A stretch of DNA of 26,014 bases from Gnetum montanum (GCA_015680685.1 MNCI01022125.1:598219-624232), one strand, 5' to 3'; positions 1-11,400 are shown, numbered from the stretch's first letter. The notes: generated by a model not told the origin, from the sequence alone. Numbers and translations: made by a program.

Positions 1-470
1 TTGGCAACCCAAGGGCCTAAGAAATGGCCTCCACTAAGTAGGACACACTAATGTCCTTGATTTTTACAATGGCATCAGCCTACCTGTTATTCCAAAAGAG
101 ATGGGTTTTCACCATGTATTATTCTCCACTGGAGGTAAAAATAGGCCATATGGAAGAAGTCTACAATTGATTTTTGACTTCTTCTAGAGTGAAATCCAAG
201 AAGGTACCAAAATTCAACTCTTGGAGAGCTAAATGTTGAATCTCCTTAGCCTTGATTTGCCTAAGGTAGGCATCTGTCAAGGTGACCTCAAGGTTTGGCC
301 TTGGTCTTGATGCCTCATCTTGGTGGGATTGATCTATTTTAGCTTTGGGAATCTATCAAATAGATTCCACTTTGGGCTCTTTCCAAAGAGGTCCTGTTGC
401 ATGTGTTTTCACTACTTGCTCCTAGGGATATTCTAGTTATTGACCCCTTCCAATTCTAAGTCACTTGTCC
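1..470 (-). pseudogene. Unrecognised minus-strand coding remnant
   Basis: Read on the minus strand, about 150 codons stay open apart from TAG/TAA/TGA stops, most of them explicable as decayed CAG, CAA or CGA. Short legible pieces include NLEVTLTDAYLRQIKAKEIQ and FGTFLDFTLEEVKNQL near 180-300, and VKTHLFWNN near 90-120. The clean frame runs from about 420 down to base 1 and continues off the window. I do not recognise a domain. The stop pattern matches the retrotransposon remnants elsewhere in the window, so it is probably part of a mobile element, but that is inference. There is no start codon or splice site I would defend. Confidence 0.3.
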
Positions 471-1784
471 CTTGATTGTGATGGTCCTATCTCTAATCCA
501 TGTTTTTTCCTTGGTCTAGGTGCCATCTATAATCACAACATGACCAAATATTAGCGTTTGGTGTGTAACTTTAACATTTTTGATACTTTGCCTCTTTGAA
601 TTAGTTACACTTGGCTAAGTTGCGATAATGGCACATTTGATTATTTTAATATTATTTCATTTAGATGGCTACAAGAGTTTGTTGGAAAGGTTTAACTTTC
701 ATGAATTAGTGATTTTAATAATATTTTATTAGTTAAACCTTGTGGGAGTTAGAAGAATTCTGAAATATTTTTCATCAAAAGCCTAAGGTTTGTAGCCCCC
801 ATGATATAGAGATCACCTTTGATAGCAACAAAATTGAAGAATGACTTTAATTAGATAAGTAGTTTGTAAGATATGGGATTTGGAAGGCTCTAGGCTCTAA
901 AAACTGCAAAAACTCCTTGAGCATTTGAGGCAAAATATGCAAAATCATGCTAAGTATTGCATTATATGTAGTCAATTTTTATATTGCATTGACAAGGTCA
1001 CATCAATATAGGGGGCTGCATTGATGGGATCATGTGGATGCTATTTGAGAAAATTTTTCACTTTGAAACATTAAGGAAAAACAAGGAATTTCTCAATAGA
1101 AGTGGAGTCAAAAGAAAGCCAAAGAAGCCTAGAACATGGTTAAATGTATGAAGAGGGCTAGATGATTCACAAAAAGGATGTTTTATGCAAATAATTTTAA
1201 CAAAGGACTACATAAGTAAATGTAATCGATGTGGAGCACAAAGATTGGAATGCAAAAATGTCTAAGGGATGAGGAACTTAATCAATCCAACCAAGGAGTA
1301 TGCATGTGTGTCCTCCCCATAGTAGGCTCATGTCCTTAATGCGCTTGCATACCCTCAAACCAAGGATTCCATGGGCCTCATTGATGATTAATGGTTATGG
1401 TTAGTTAATGACCAAATAACCAAAGAAAATCTTGAAGAATCTTGACCATATCAAACCAAGACATTGAAATGACATGAGAAATAATAATGAGGTGAGTTAT
1501 GGAAAGCATAGACAGATGAGAGAGAGAAAAAATGGAGTTCCATATGATGGTCACATGAAGTCCATTGTGGATTTGAGGTTAATATGACTTGACAACATTC
1601 ATCCTTAGTACAAATTAAAACCAACCACTTTTGGTGACTTTGCATTGACAATTTTAGACTTGTCCAATCCTAATGCACAAGAATATCCCCATATATCAAT
1701 CACCATTCCTAAGAGAGAAGAAAAGAGAACTAGGAAGTTAGATGGGCCTTATTAGAGGGGCCCTTCAAGCATGGGTAACATGTT
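471..1784. other. No gene seen
   Basis: AT-rich sequence without a reading frame that looks coding on either strand and without an obvious terminal repeat. The longest open stretch (1451-1651, minus) has no recognisable content. Confidence 0.5.
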
Positions 1785-1870
1785 GTTCTAGTCCCATAAC
1801 TAGTCCTTGTAGCTTGTTATTTTGTCTAAGGGATGTGGTTTGAATTCCCATTATTGTTTTTTTTTTATTT
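1785..1870 (+). repeat. Possible tRNA-derived (SINE-like) fragment
   Basis: GGTTTGAATTCC at 1837-1848 resembles an RNA polymerase III B box (GGTTCGAATCC) after CpG decay. TAACTAGTCCTTGTAGC at 1797-1813 resembles an A box at about the right distance upstream. A T-rich run follows at 1856-1874. No clover-leaf with good stems can be drawn, so it is not a functional tRNA gene. The match may be chance. Confidence 0.25.
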
Positions 1871-2589
1871 TTTGGATTTTTGGATGGGAATCACACTATG
1901 CAAAGACTTAGCTTCCTATTATTGGTCGATAGTGGAATGGTGAGAAATCCATGGAAACACTCATGCACCCAAGAGGGTAGGTAAGTACAAAGAGTGTTAA
2001 GTCCCCTTTGAAGTCACATCCTTGTCTATTCATTTAATTCTTCCCAAGTTTGGAAACTATCAAGGTGACAAATTCATTATAAGTTTCATTGTAACAAACC
2101 TCATACTTTTGAAACAAGAGAACACCATAGAGTGTTTTGGATGGATAGATGACTTGGACTCGCTGCCTATTATCATGAAAAGAAACCATGTCTTAGTTAT
2201 CAACATCAAAATTCAAAGATAGAATCTAGACATTAGCAATCAAATAACATTATAGTATAAACCACCATCAATTAATAGCTATAGTTGCACCAAGTCTTGG
2301 CAACAAGAAAGGAAAACATAAGAAAAAAATATGAACATTCTAAACCAAATAAAGTAAAATATAGAGAAAATTGTAAAATATTTAAGAAAGAGAAAATGTA
2401 CTAAAAATGGTGTAAAACAAAAACTATGAAAAATAAAAAATATAAAAAATTGAGGAGCCACTTTATTTGGTTTAGCATGGATGACCATCTCCCCCACAAT
2501 TGACTTGGAAGGAGGAGATCCAAAAAATTGAGTGCACATGTCCATCCGTTGAGGTGTTGCAATCACTACTATTCATTGAATGGCTACTA
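1871..2589. other. No gene seen; AT-rich
   Basis: No supported coding frame. An open stretch at 2279-2566 (minus) lies just beyond the last integrase match of the adjoining Ty3/gypsy remnant, but it does not continue that domain in recognisable form; the rest of the integrase core appears lost or unrecognisable. Confidence 0.45.
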
Positions 2590-3780
2590 TGATGTGTACC
2601 ATGAAATTGACACCCCAAATATCGAAGGGCTTTAGTGGTTGGATCCATTGCTAAGGTTCCTCCATATGAGTAGTCATCCCAATCATCACATTGGTAACAT
2701 TCATAGGAGTGGATGAAGTGATGAGCATCCTTGAAATGTGTTGGCTACTAATGCCCTACCATGAGGATCTTAATGGCTGTGCATCATCTAGCATAGTGGT
2801 CCCCATAGGGACCCTCATGAGCATCTTGGAGAACACACAGTTGATCATCATTAGGTACACATCATCAAACCAAGCCATCAATGCACACATTGTAAAGGTG
2901 TCCATTGATTTCCATGAAGTTTTTTCCTAGTGAAGAAACTATTGTTTCTTCCTATTATCCCATTCTTGTGACATGTCTTGAGTGAGAAGGTAGGTGAGAA
3001 TGCCATTGTACCAATTGGTTTTAGTGGGTACTTATTCAGTTATAGCCCCAACAAAGAGGACTTCATTAGGGAATTTATTTAGAAGTGGGCTCTCCTCCTC
3101 TTTTTTGTCCCATATTAACTAAGAAAATTGGTTAGAAATCACATTCTCGATTCCATTTCAATCTATCATGGTTAGATCAAATTCTTGCAAGATTACCAAC
3201 CATCATATGACATGGGGAATTATTGTTGGCTTATTCATTAGGAATTGAATTGCACTATGGTCTATGTGCACAAGCACCTAGTGCCTAAGCACATAGTGCC
3301 TAAATGTTTCTAAGGCACACACCACTGGCATCAGTTCTTTCTTTGTTGTGGTGTAGTTCAATTATGCAACCACAATGCTTCTACTCACATAGTGGATGTA
3401 GTAAGGATGTTTTTGATCCTCCAACTTTATGAGCATGGCTCCCAAGGCATAATTTAATGCATCCATCATGATGTGGAAGGGCTTGGATCAATTAGGTGCT
3501 TGTAGAATTGGAGTTTTGACAAGCTTTTACTTAAGTTGCTGGAAAGCGTGCTCACATTCCTTAGTCCAGACAACTAGAGCATCCTTCTTTGTCAGGTTTA
3601 CCAATATTTTGGTGATCTTATAGAAATTCTTGATGAAGTGCTAGTAGTAACTAGTGTGGCCAAGAAATGACCTCACATCTTTGACTATTTCTGGCTATTA
3701 GGTAATTCCTTAGATGACCCTTATCTTTTTTAGGGTTCACCTTAATCCATTTTTAAGAAATTCTATGCCCCAAAGTCTTA
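2590..3780 (-). pseudogene. Ty3/gypsy pol remnant: RT end, RNase H, integrase start
   Basis: Part of the polyprotein that copies the element RNA and integrates the DNA. Reading 3780 down to 2590: the end of reverse transcriptase (LGHRIS, then VRSFLGH near 3680), the linker to RNase H, RNase H (LNYTTTKKEL, then VLVHIDH and a tail near 3110-3200 matching the usual LLQEFDL), then the integrase zinc finger. The finger keeps HEGPYGDHY near 2790-2825 and ECYQC near 2690-2706, the HHCC pairs. The first catalytic-core stretch is FDIWGVNFM near 2600-2628; the usual Asp of GIDFMG is Asn here. At least two frameshifts and many stops occur. Two adjacent TGA codons stand where the family has Arg-Arg (LV**CVP). 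The order and motifs fit non-chromodomain Ty3/gypsy elements (Athila/Tat type). The RT palm and the rest of integrase are missing. Confidence 0.88.
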
Positions 3781-3970
3781 TATGCTGTAACTCTTATATG
3801 CTATAGTTTCATATGCTAAAGTCTTCTACGTTGTAAAGGCTTTATACGTTATAGCCTCACATGTTGCAGTCTCCCACATTGTAAGCTTTAGATGCTATGA
3901 AGTCTTACATGCTGCAGCCTTCACACAGTGCAGCCCCATACACTATGAGCCTTATATGTTGCAAGCTTAT
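3773..3970. repeat. Degenerate 16-bp minisatellite, about 12 units
   Basis: A series of units of the form (C/T)CTTA(T/C)ATGCT(G/A)(T/C)AG. The ATGCT-equivalent core falls near 3782, 3798, 3813, 3828, 3846, 3861, 3876, 3892, 3909, 3924, 3940 and 3956, so spacing is 15-18 bases throughout. The array abuts the point where the minus-strand RT remnant stops being recognisable. Confidence 0.75.
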
Positions 3971-4780
3971 AACTTTTTTAAAACACAAGGAACCTTAAAG
4001 CCTTTATTACCTTGACCAATTAATTGGTCTTTTATATTTTATGCCTTTTCTTAACTATTCTATTGCATCACATCATTTCCATGAGTGTAAACCAACAATT
4101 TGCTTGCATCTATGACCCTAGGGACCCAACTATGATGGAGCATTAGTAATCCCTTAGGTGGATGGAATGCATCATTGCATACATTGGCATTACCAATGAA
4201 TACTATAATTTAATTTGTGTAAAAATCTAAGCTATTTTACCAATCCCATGTAAGGATTTAGACTCCAAGCATAAGTTTGAGTTTGTTTGAGAAGGAGTAT
4301 GTCCTGTTCCCATATGACAAAATCGATCTTTTGAAGATTTATGTTAACTTGTTAGCCCAAACGGTAGATGTCGATGATGAAGCTATGAAAAGTAAGAAGG
4401 GTAGTTTAGGATAAGACCAAGAGGATTAGTATATGTTCAAAAAATAGTATAACAGTGATGCTAATGAGGAGGGACCCATGCAATAATCCATCTCCAACTT
4501 ATTCATAAAAAGCCTTCGATATTCCACGTAGGTAATGCTTATCACCTCCTTAGGCCAAACTTCCTAGTTAGTTTGCCAAGTCTCCTCTCTATTTAGACAT
4601 CTTCTATTTATGATCCAACCTCATTTCATGTAGCCATCACAAATCATTCCTTTCATGTCACCCCTATTCGTCATCTCATTTGAGACCTCAAGTCCTCCTA
4701 ACTTCCCGTATCTTCTTTGTTTTTTTACCTTACAAATCCTTGCTCAAACATAATTTTCCCTTTTCAAATCCTCTATAGTA
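3971..4780. other. No gene seen; leader region before gag
   Basis: No convincing frame. The position suggests the untranslated leader of the gag-protease element that starts at 4781, but I could not find a primer-binding site or an LTR boundary. Confidence 0.4.
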
Positions 4781-7678
4781 ATGACTACAAGACCTTTCCA
4801 ATTGATGGCATAGGCCATTACTCGATCTCAAGCCATTCAACTATTGGTGTAGCTAGTCATGCAACTAGTACAACCTACAAGTAAACCCAAAGCTTGGATC
4901 AAGCCTTTCAGCTGATTCAAAGTTTCATCAATATGCTGATGAAGCTTGAGAAAAGCATCACCCAGATGATAAAAGTCATGGATTTTTATTAAGATGATCC
5001 CATTAGCTCTAATGTCCCATAAATAACTATTCCTATTGGCATCCTAATTCCTCACTTCACCAAATACTATGGTGAAGGTGATCCCAACGCCCACATAATT
5101 ATGTTTCATTTTGATTGCCTACTACTATAGGCTTGGCCATATACCATGCTATGTGTGTTTTCCATGTTCCTAATTGGAAAAGTAGTAGATTGGTATCAAG
5201 CACTACCTAGAGTGTCTATCTATTTCCTAGATGACTTGATAAACTAATTTGTTAACCATTTCAAGTACAACTTGAAACCTGAAACAACATTAGACTAACT
5301 CATGAAAGTAAGATAGGAGCTTCTTGAACCCATCCAAAAATTCATATAAAGATGGAATGCTATGCTTAATGAGATATCCAAATCCATCTTTAAAATGCAC
5401 TTTTTGGCAATTTAAAAGAGGTTAGTTAATAACTTTATCAAGTCTAAGCTCTATTATTTAGATCCCTAGTTTTTCAATCAAGCCTTCTCCCAAGTCAAGA
5501 ACATAGAAGAGATAGTAGAAGCTAGTAATAACCTTGCCTATGTAACTTACAAAAATCAACATAAGAAATGGGAGAGGAACAAGGGCAAATAAACATATGT
5601 AGCCATGGCCATGGTAGCCAAAGAGTTTAAAATAGTAATGAGGCCTAAAACAGTGCAACCCAAAGCCATTACCACTACTCCTCAACCATCAACATCTGGT
5701 GCTTCCATGTGCAATCCTTCAAAGCCTAACTTTGAATATATTAATTAGTCTAAGTATGCCAAACTACCTATGAAACCATCGAAGCTTCTAGATTAGTTGC
5801 TCAAAAGTGGCCGTATCCAATACTAGCAACTATTTGAGAAAGCCTATAAGAGGCACAATCACATATGTGAGATCACTAAGGATCCAACCATAGCCACAAA
5901 AGATGATCCTTTAATGTCCAAATATTTCAAATTAAATAGATTCTACTACTATCATAAACTTCTCAATCATGATATTGATTTTTAGTTGGCCCTAAAAGAT
6001 GATTTACAGAAGAGGATAAATAGTGAAGAGGTAGTTCTAGGTCTCAAAATCAGTAAATGTAGGTGTATAAAAAAACTTTTAATGCCAACAATGATTCATT
6101 TACTATTGCCACATTCAACATTCACGACAAGCCTAAAACTACTATGGAATCATTTGTGGTTTGGGTACCTCATCATAACGAGCAAACTTCAACTTCTATG
6201 AGTTTAAGAACTCCATTTGTTAGAAGGGTACTACCACCTACTTCTTCCAAAGAACCTTCCATCATTAGGGTGCCCCCTCCCACCCTCTCTAAACTTGCAA
6301 CCCAAGCTAACTAGCATCCTCCCATAGTGGTCAATGATTTGACATATGCTTAACCAAATAGCAAAAAATCACCCACAAATTAATGCAAGAAGCTAGCTCT
6401 TAATCCTAAGGTTAAGGACACCAGTTAATCAAAAGTCTAGAAGGAAGTAGGTCCATTGAAGCCTACCCCAATTTCAACCATACCCATGGACTTTAGTGTC
6501 CAAAATGCATTAATTGGCCAACCTAAGAAGGATAACAAAAAATAGGAAAAAATAAAGGAACTAAAATAACAAATGTTAAAACATGAGGTCAATATCCTAG
6601 GCAAAATAGAGAAGTTCAAAGCCAACAAAATTAACAGGGCATCCAGAAATGATAAAGGCTTCCTTGCTACCATGGAGTAGGTCAAGCTCTCACTAAAATA
6701 GAAGAATACTTCTTTAAGCTTGTATGACTTGATTATAATGTCCTCTACCCACCATGAAGCCTTGGTTAAGATGTTGACTTCCTAATCAACTTTTGAGAAA
6801 TTGATCTAGAAGCTTTGATGGTTTCCTATGATATAGAAGCAACTCATGGAAATGATGTGATGTAGTACCTAAGATGTTGACTTTCTGTGAGTGAAGATAT
6901 CCTAGCCAATGAAGAGTCTATCCACATAGTGATAGTACCATATTCACCCTAGAAAGAAATGAAGCCAACCATCTCGACATTCAATGATAGTGAGGTGAAG
7001 ATCAATTTTTAGAATGATGAAGTGTTGAGAGGCCCTCTCTTTATAATGATTAGAGTTGACTAGTACAAAGTGCACTGAGTACATGCTGATGATGGAGTAG
7101 CTACAAATGTGATCCCCTTTCCCATTGTAGAATGCTTAGGCTTGGTTGAACACATCTAGAACACATCCACCTCTATACTTAAATCATTTAATATGTTGTG
7201 GGCAGTAGTGAGAGGATTGATTATGTTAGACTTTGAGGCCTAGGAACAATTCCTCACATCCATCAATTTCCTAGTTATTGAAAAAACACTAGACTTCAAC
7301 TTAATTCTAGGAAGATCTTGGTTAGCCAAGTTTTCAGCAATTTCTTTCTAGATCTATTAAGAAATTCACCTACCTTACAAGGGAGGTGAAATCATAATCC
7401 ACTGAGATGACGTAGTCCCCTTTTTCATCAACAATGTTGACATAGAGTAGGGATCTGAGGTGGAGTTCCAAGAGAAAACTATTACGAGTAAAAACAAAGT
7501 CAGTAACCACAAAAAAACCAACCAAGCCAAAGTCAATAACATATGGATCATAAGTGAATCATGGGAGGATCTCCCATTTACTATCATAAGTGAAGGAAAT
7601 AGGGAGTACAAGATTATGCAACAAAAACCCTATAAATTCCCTAATCTTTTAAAGATTAGAAAACAATTGCATGATTAA
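4781..7678 (+). pseudogene. Ty3/gypsy gag-protease remnant (Tat/Athila type)
   Basis: Structural protein and aspartic protease of an LTR retrotransposon. ATG at 4781 is the best start; one early frameshift near 4900 leads into the main frame. The capsid domain (Retrotrans_gag) is legible at about 5055-5460 with FTKYYGEGDPNAHI, VVDWYQALP and FKYNLKPE. A stretch near 5760-5830 (KLPMKPSKLL, then LLKSGRIQ) and a degenerate knuckle-like YYYHKLLNHDIDF near 5940-5985 follow the order seen in Tat/Athila gag. The protease is at about 7084-7330: ADDGVATNV stands for the usual DGGSA-NV active site, and LILGRSWLAKF for the second flap-side motif. The frame ends with KQLHD and TAA at 7678, followed by non-coding DNA rather than reverse transcriptase. 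Stops are mainly TAA/TAG at probable Gln codons. The family is secure; the lineage is inferred. Confidence 0.8.
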
Positions 7679-7983
7679 ACATGTTGCTCATTTCCTTTTT
7701 CTTGTATATATGGAGTGGTCATTTAATTCCTAGCCTTGTTTATAGTTTTTACTTACATGTTTACATTTTGCATTACTCATTTTACTTTATGACATAATAT
7801 TTTCTAGTTTTACTTATAGCTTTATTTTCTATCTTTCATATTGATTTCTAGTATATGCTTACTTTTATGTTTATAGAAAAAAGGAAAATTATAAAAAAAT
7901 ATAAAACAAAAAAACCAAAAAAATATTAAAAATTATATATTAAAAATAGTAACCAATACTAGTTAAACCAAAACCAAAATAGT
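7679..7983. other. AT-rich non-coding, between gag-protease and antisense gene
   Basis: T-rich then A-rich DNA with no frame. If the gag-protease unit and the minus-strand gene belong to one element, this is the spacer between their convergent ends. Confidence 0.5.
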
Positions 7984-8064
7984 AGCCATAGTCACACTGT
8001 GTGACAGATAATGGAATAACAATACAATGTCCAATAGCCATAGTTGCACTATGCAACAGATAAC
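7984..8064. repeat. Two-copy hairpin repeat in the 3' flank of the antisense gene
   Basis: Two copies of an approximately 30-base unit, 52 bases apart, share AGCCATAGT and ACAGATAA around a hairpin: GTCACACTGTGTGAC at 7991-8005 and GTTGCACTATGCAAC at 8043-8057. Each forms a perfect 6-bp stem with a 3-base loop. They lie just past the stop codon (8165-8167) of the minus-strand gene. Confidence 0.7.
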
Positions 8065-8164
8065 AACAAAAAATAGTACATAGTCTCTAAGGCTATGATA
8101 ACCAAATGAAACAAAAACTAAAATAATATAATAATAATAAAAAAAACAAAATACGACATGTCCA

Positions 8165-10049
8165 TCAATAGCCAAATGAAGCCATAGGAGGAGGAGGATA
8201 ATCATCAACATCATCACCATCATCTCCTAGGATCTACAAGCAATAAAAACATGCAAACATTAGTAACCACAGTGGCCATAAATACAACCATGCAATCATA
8301 AAGCAACCATAACATAAAACAAAAATATAATTGCAAACTCAAAACAAAATCTTGCAAACCTCAAGGGATTTGAAAGTAATATCTTTAGGTTTGAATCTTT
8401 GGAGATCCACTTCCAACTTGTGAAGAATTTATTATTCACTCATGTTGGTCCAATTGATATCTTCTAGATCCATTCCTTCCAAGATTTTTCTCTTTTGTAT
8501 ATTTGTCCACTTGGGAGTAGCATGATAAAAGGTAGCTATAGATGTTTCTCTAGATGTAGTAGTGATCTAAGGAGCAGGAGAATTGACAACCATAACTAAT
8601 TCTACAAACCTATTGAAGATATCCTTTACACCTATCCCCTACACAAAAAACTCGCCATGATTTCATGTAGTTCTACTTTTCCACCATGTACAATTGCTTA
8701 TGGGCCTGTTGGTTCTTTTCCCATTCTAACACCTAGGTGTGGTAATTTCACCAATCCTTGGTTTTGCGAATCAATAGCTCCATTTGCATGTCTTTCTCCA
8801 TGTTTCTGCTGGCTAGAGCAACCTTTCCTTGGATGACATTCCAATAACAAGACCACTTGATCTCCTTCATGTGTAAGAAATTTCTATTGACCACATGATC
8901 CTCAATTAACTCCTTATGATTGTTAAGGCTTTTGACTTTGTTTATCAACTCCTTGTTTTGCTTTTCCAAGACCATGAACCATTCCCACAAGAACACTTTT
9001 AAATATTGGAACTCTGAAAATGTTTTTGCACAGGATGCAACATATTTTGTAGCCTTTTTGTACAATCTCCATGGGACATTCTTCACATTGGGAGGTAGTT
9101 CAAGCTCATTGAACTCAAAGTCTCATGAGGGATTCCATTTTACTTTAGAAACAGTCACACATAAACCACAAAAATATTCAAAACATAAACATTAAGAAAA
9201 TAGTTAAAACCATAGAAACGTTAAAGCCATAAAACCATGAAGATTAAAAAAACTAGAAATGTAAAAACAAAAATATTTTTCTTACTAGCATCAAGAGCCA
9301 ACTACTATAGTTTATCCATCACGTCACTCATCATTCCCTCCATAAACTCCATCTTGCCTGTTGCCTCCATCCAAGGTTTGGCGTAGAATATAGATGTAGA
9401 TGCTTTTGGGGGAGGCTTGTGCACTACAATGACTTTAACAATGAACATAGTTTACAATAACAACATATAAAATTTGAAACATAAAAAAAATTAAAATAAA
9501 TAACATCAAAATTTACTAGGAAGATCATGAGACAAGTTCATCGGATGGTTTCCTTCTAAAGGAAAATCATCTAAGATGGAATCCAAGATATCTAGCACTT
9601 CATGGGATGTCCTCTGCTCTTCTTTCTTACATCATTACTCCTCCTCCATAGTAGCCTTGGTAGCCAATTCCTATTTCCCTCCTACAAAAAACCAAAATCA
9701 ACAAAAATAAAAAAAATTAGTAACCATATTTTAGCAAAAAAAATATAACCAAGGCAAATAATAGAAAAACTAAAAATATAAAAATATAAAAAAATATATG
9801 CATACCTCCAATAGACTAGTTGACCTTGTTAAGCTTGATGGCTAGATTCATATGTGTTGGTTAGCTAGTAATAAAAACATTTTCTACCACTTGTGACCTC
9901 TTCATATTTTCTCTAACAGTGCCATTGGCTTCTGCGCATACACTTTTTGTCCTCTTTGAATTGCCACATGTATCACAAGGCTCTATCCCCATGCTATTAG
10001 GAAAACAATCATATACATCAATAACATTTTTAGTGGTAATAAATATTGA
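8165..10049 (-). pseudogene. Antisense multi-exon gene, 3' part (end of exon 3 to exon 7), unknown product
   Basis: Product not recognised. Exons on the minus strand: end of exon 3 (10049-9806), exon 4 (9681-9517), exon 5 (9423-9286), exon 6 (9142-8360), exon 7 (8233-8165, stop TGA). Introns run GTATGC..TTTGTAG (124 bp), GTAAAT..TTGTAG (93), GTAAGA..CTAAAG (143) and GTTTGC..CTTGTAG (126). Every junction keeps codon phase, which is strong evidence that these are real exons. Exon 3 has a Cys group, CDTCGNSKRTKSVC. Exon 6 begins with PPNVKNVPWRLYKKATKYV and is rich in Lys/Glu with a probable coiled coil. The tail is acidic then Pro-rich: DDGDDVDDYPPPPMASFGY. Damage: several TAA/TAG/TGA stops at likely Gln/Arg codons and one single-base indel near 8660 in a T run. 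It could be a host gene or an antisense ORF of a Tat-type retrotransposon. Confidence 0.72.
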
Positions 10050-10055
10050 CTTTCC
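10050..10055. repeat. Left target-site duplication of the copia element
   Basis: CTTTCC here and CTCTCC at 16140-16145 flank the element; five of six bases match and the difference is a C/T transition. Copia-type elements usually make 5-bp duplications, so the sixth match may be chance. Confidence 0.6.
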
Positions 10056-10402
10056 TGTTGACCTTTTGGTATGTAAAAACATGAAGGAAAATGGAGAACA
10101 AATGATGTTTGTGTGGTTGTTATGTTTACAGTAGCAAGAGAAAAGAACTCAAGGACTCATAAGCAAAGTCAGGATTACAAGAACTCAAGAAGGCATGGAC
10201 AAATATGAAGAATTCAAGAAAAATGTGTCTGTTTGTGTTGATTTTCTTAAGGATGATTCATGGATGTTTTGGCATATTTCGAAGTATTTTTGGTTCACTT
10301 TGATGAGTTTATGAGTTTATAGGGTAGATGGGGACTTGGTTGGAGGCATCCAAAGGCTCTTAACATTAAAAAAAGTAGTTTAATTTTTGGGGCCTACGGA
10401 AG

Positions 10403-10592
10403 AGATGTCTTCCTTGAAGAGTAGACATCTTTCAAAAATAGTAGATGTCTTGCCAAAATTGAAGAATACCTAGAGAAGACATCTTTCAGAAATAGTAGAT
10501 GTCTTCCCTATGAAGAAGATGTCTCCTTAAAGACATCTATCTCAAATGAAAGTCTAATGCAGAAGGAAATCTCAATCTTGAAGAAGATGTCT
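10403..10592. promoter_or_regulatory. Cluster of eight AGATGTCT/AGACATCT sites, 5' LTR
   Basis: Sites start at 10403, 10423, 10443, 10477, 10497, 10517, 10531 and 10585, alternating between AGATGTCT and its reverse complement AGACATCT. Both forms are one CpG transition from the palindrome AGACGTCT, which contains the plant bZIP C-box core GACGTC. The cluster lies just upstream of the TATA box, where an LTR enhancer would be. A regulatory role is inference. Confidence 0.6.
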
Positions 10593-10651
10593 CTAGTGAC
10601 TGTTAGATAGTCATTGCATGAATTATTAGGTGATTTTAAAAACATCTAGGC

Positions 10652-10657
10652 TATAAG
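10652..10657 (+). promoter_or_regulatory. TATA box of 5' LTR
   Basis: TATAAG inside GGCTATAAGAAGACTTC. The same TATAAG context is at the matching place in the other two LTR copies (15400 and 24261). Confidence 0.6.
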
Positions 10658-11385
10658 AAGACTTCATTCTATTGGGAAATGAGCAAGCATTGTGAACTAT
10701 CAAGTGTCAACATTAAAAAATCATTGTATACATCATTCTATTGTTCTTGTACCTCAATGTACTATCTTTTGTACTATTGTAAGTGGTAAAAGCATGCTGT
10801 ATCTCAAATTATAAGGATTAGCAAGCAAAATTAGTTACATCCTATCCTTGTAATTTTTGTTTCTCTTTTGCTACCCTACGGGGTGTTTCTTGTAGGAAGG
10901 CATCATCTTTGAGCTTGACAGAATCCTGAGGGATTGAGTGTTAGTGTAGTGCCATAACACTCTTGATTAGAGCTCAAGTTGTAAAGGTTGTGGGATCTTG
11001 GAAACCACATTCTAAGCTTGTCGAGACCTTATGAGGTTGAGTGGATTTGTGGCATTGAATCACTTTGGAGTAGAGCTTAGAGCTTGTATAGGGTGTGATG
11101 CCATTAAAACCACATTCTAAGCTTGTTGGGACCTTACAGGATTGAGAGATTTCGTAGTGATGAAATGATCCATAGCAAAGCTCAAATCTTGTAAAGGTTG
11201 TGGCGTTCTCTAAACCATATTTTTAAAGAGACAAAGTCTAGAGGTATGTAAAAGATTTATCCTACAAGTGTGGAGTACCCAAGTTGGGGAACCACATAAA
11301 ATTTGATGTGCTTTTATGTTGAAGAATTTTTTGATTTGGGAAAATTATTTATCCCCCTCCCTTTCTAAGTTCAATGATGCTCAAG

Positions 11386-11400
11386 TGGTATTAGAGCTTG
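11386..11400 (+). other. Primer-binding site (initiator Met tRNA type)
   Basis: TGGTATTAGAGCTTG follows the LTR end after two bases. The usual copia site is TGGTATCAGAGC, so there is one C-to-T change in the core. Confidence 0.85.

Larger units (their letters stand above)
10056..11383 (+). repeat. 5' LTR of copia element
   Basis: 1,328 bases, from TGTTGACCTTTTGGTATG to ATGATGCTCA. It aligns along its length with 14772-16139 and, with more gaps, with 23781-24877. It holds an AGATGTCT/AGACATCT cluster (10403-10592), a TATA box (10652) and a long T/G-rich R-U5 part that ends in a C-rich stretch at 11353-11361. Confidence 0.9.

Noticed and set aside
1797-1848. Functional tRNA gene
   Set aside because: A- and B-box likeness only; no acceptor, D or anticodon stems that pair.
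3272-3301. Apparent 15-bp tandem duplication (AAGCACNTAGTGCCT twice)
   Set aside because: The RNase H frame here has the family's normal length, so nothing was inserted; the likeness comes from similar codons (HYVLRHQVL).
7991-8057. Conserved RNA hairpin supported by covariation
   Set aside because: The paired differences are all explained by CpG loss on opposite strands of one ancestral palindrome, so they are not evidence for RNA structure.
8920-9195. Plus-strand ORF of 91 codons
   Set aside because: It is the antisense shadow of exon 6, whose frame is supported by phased splice sites and continuity.
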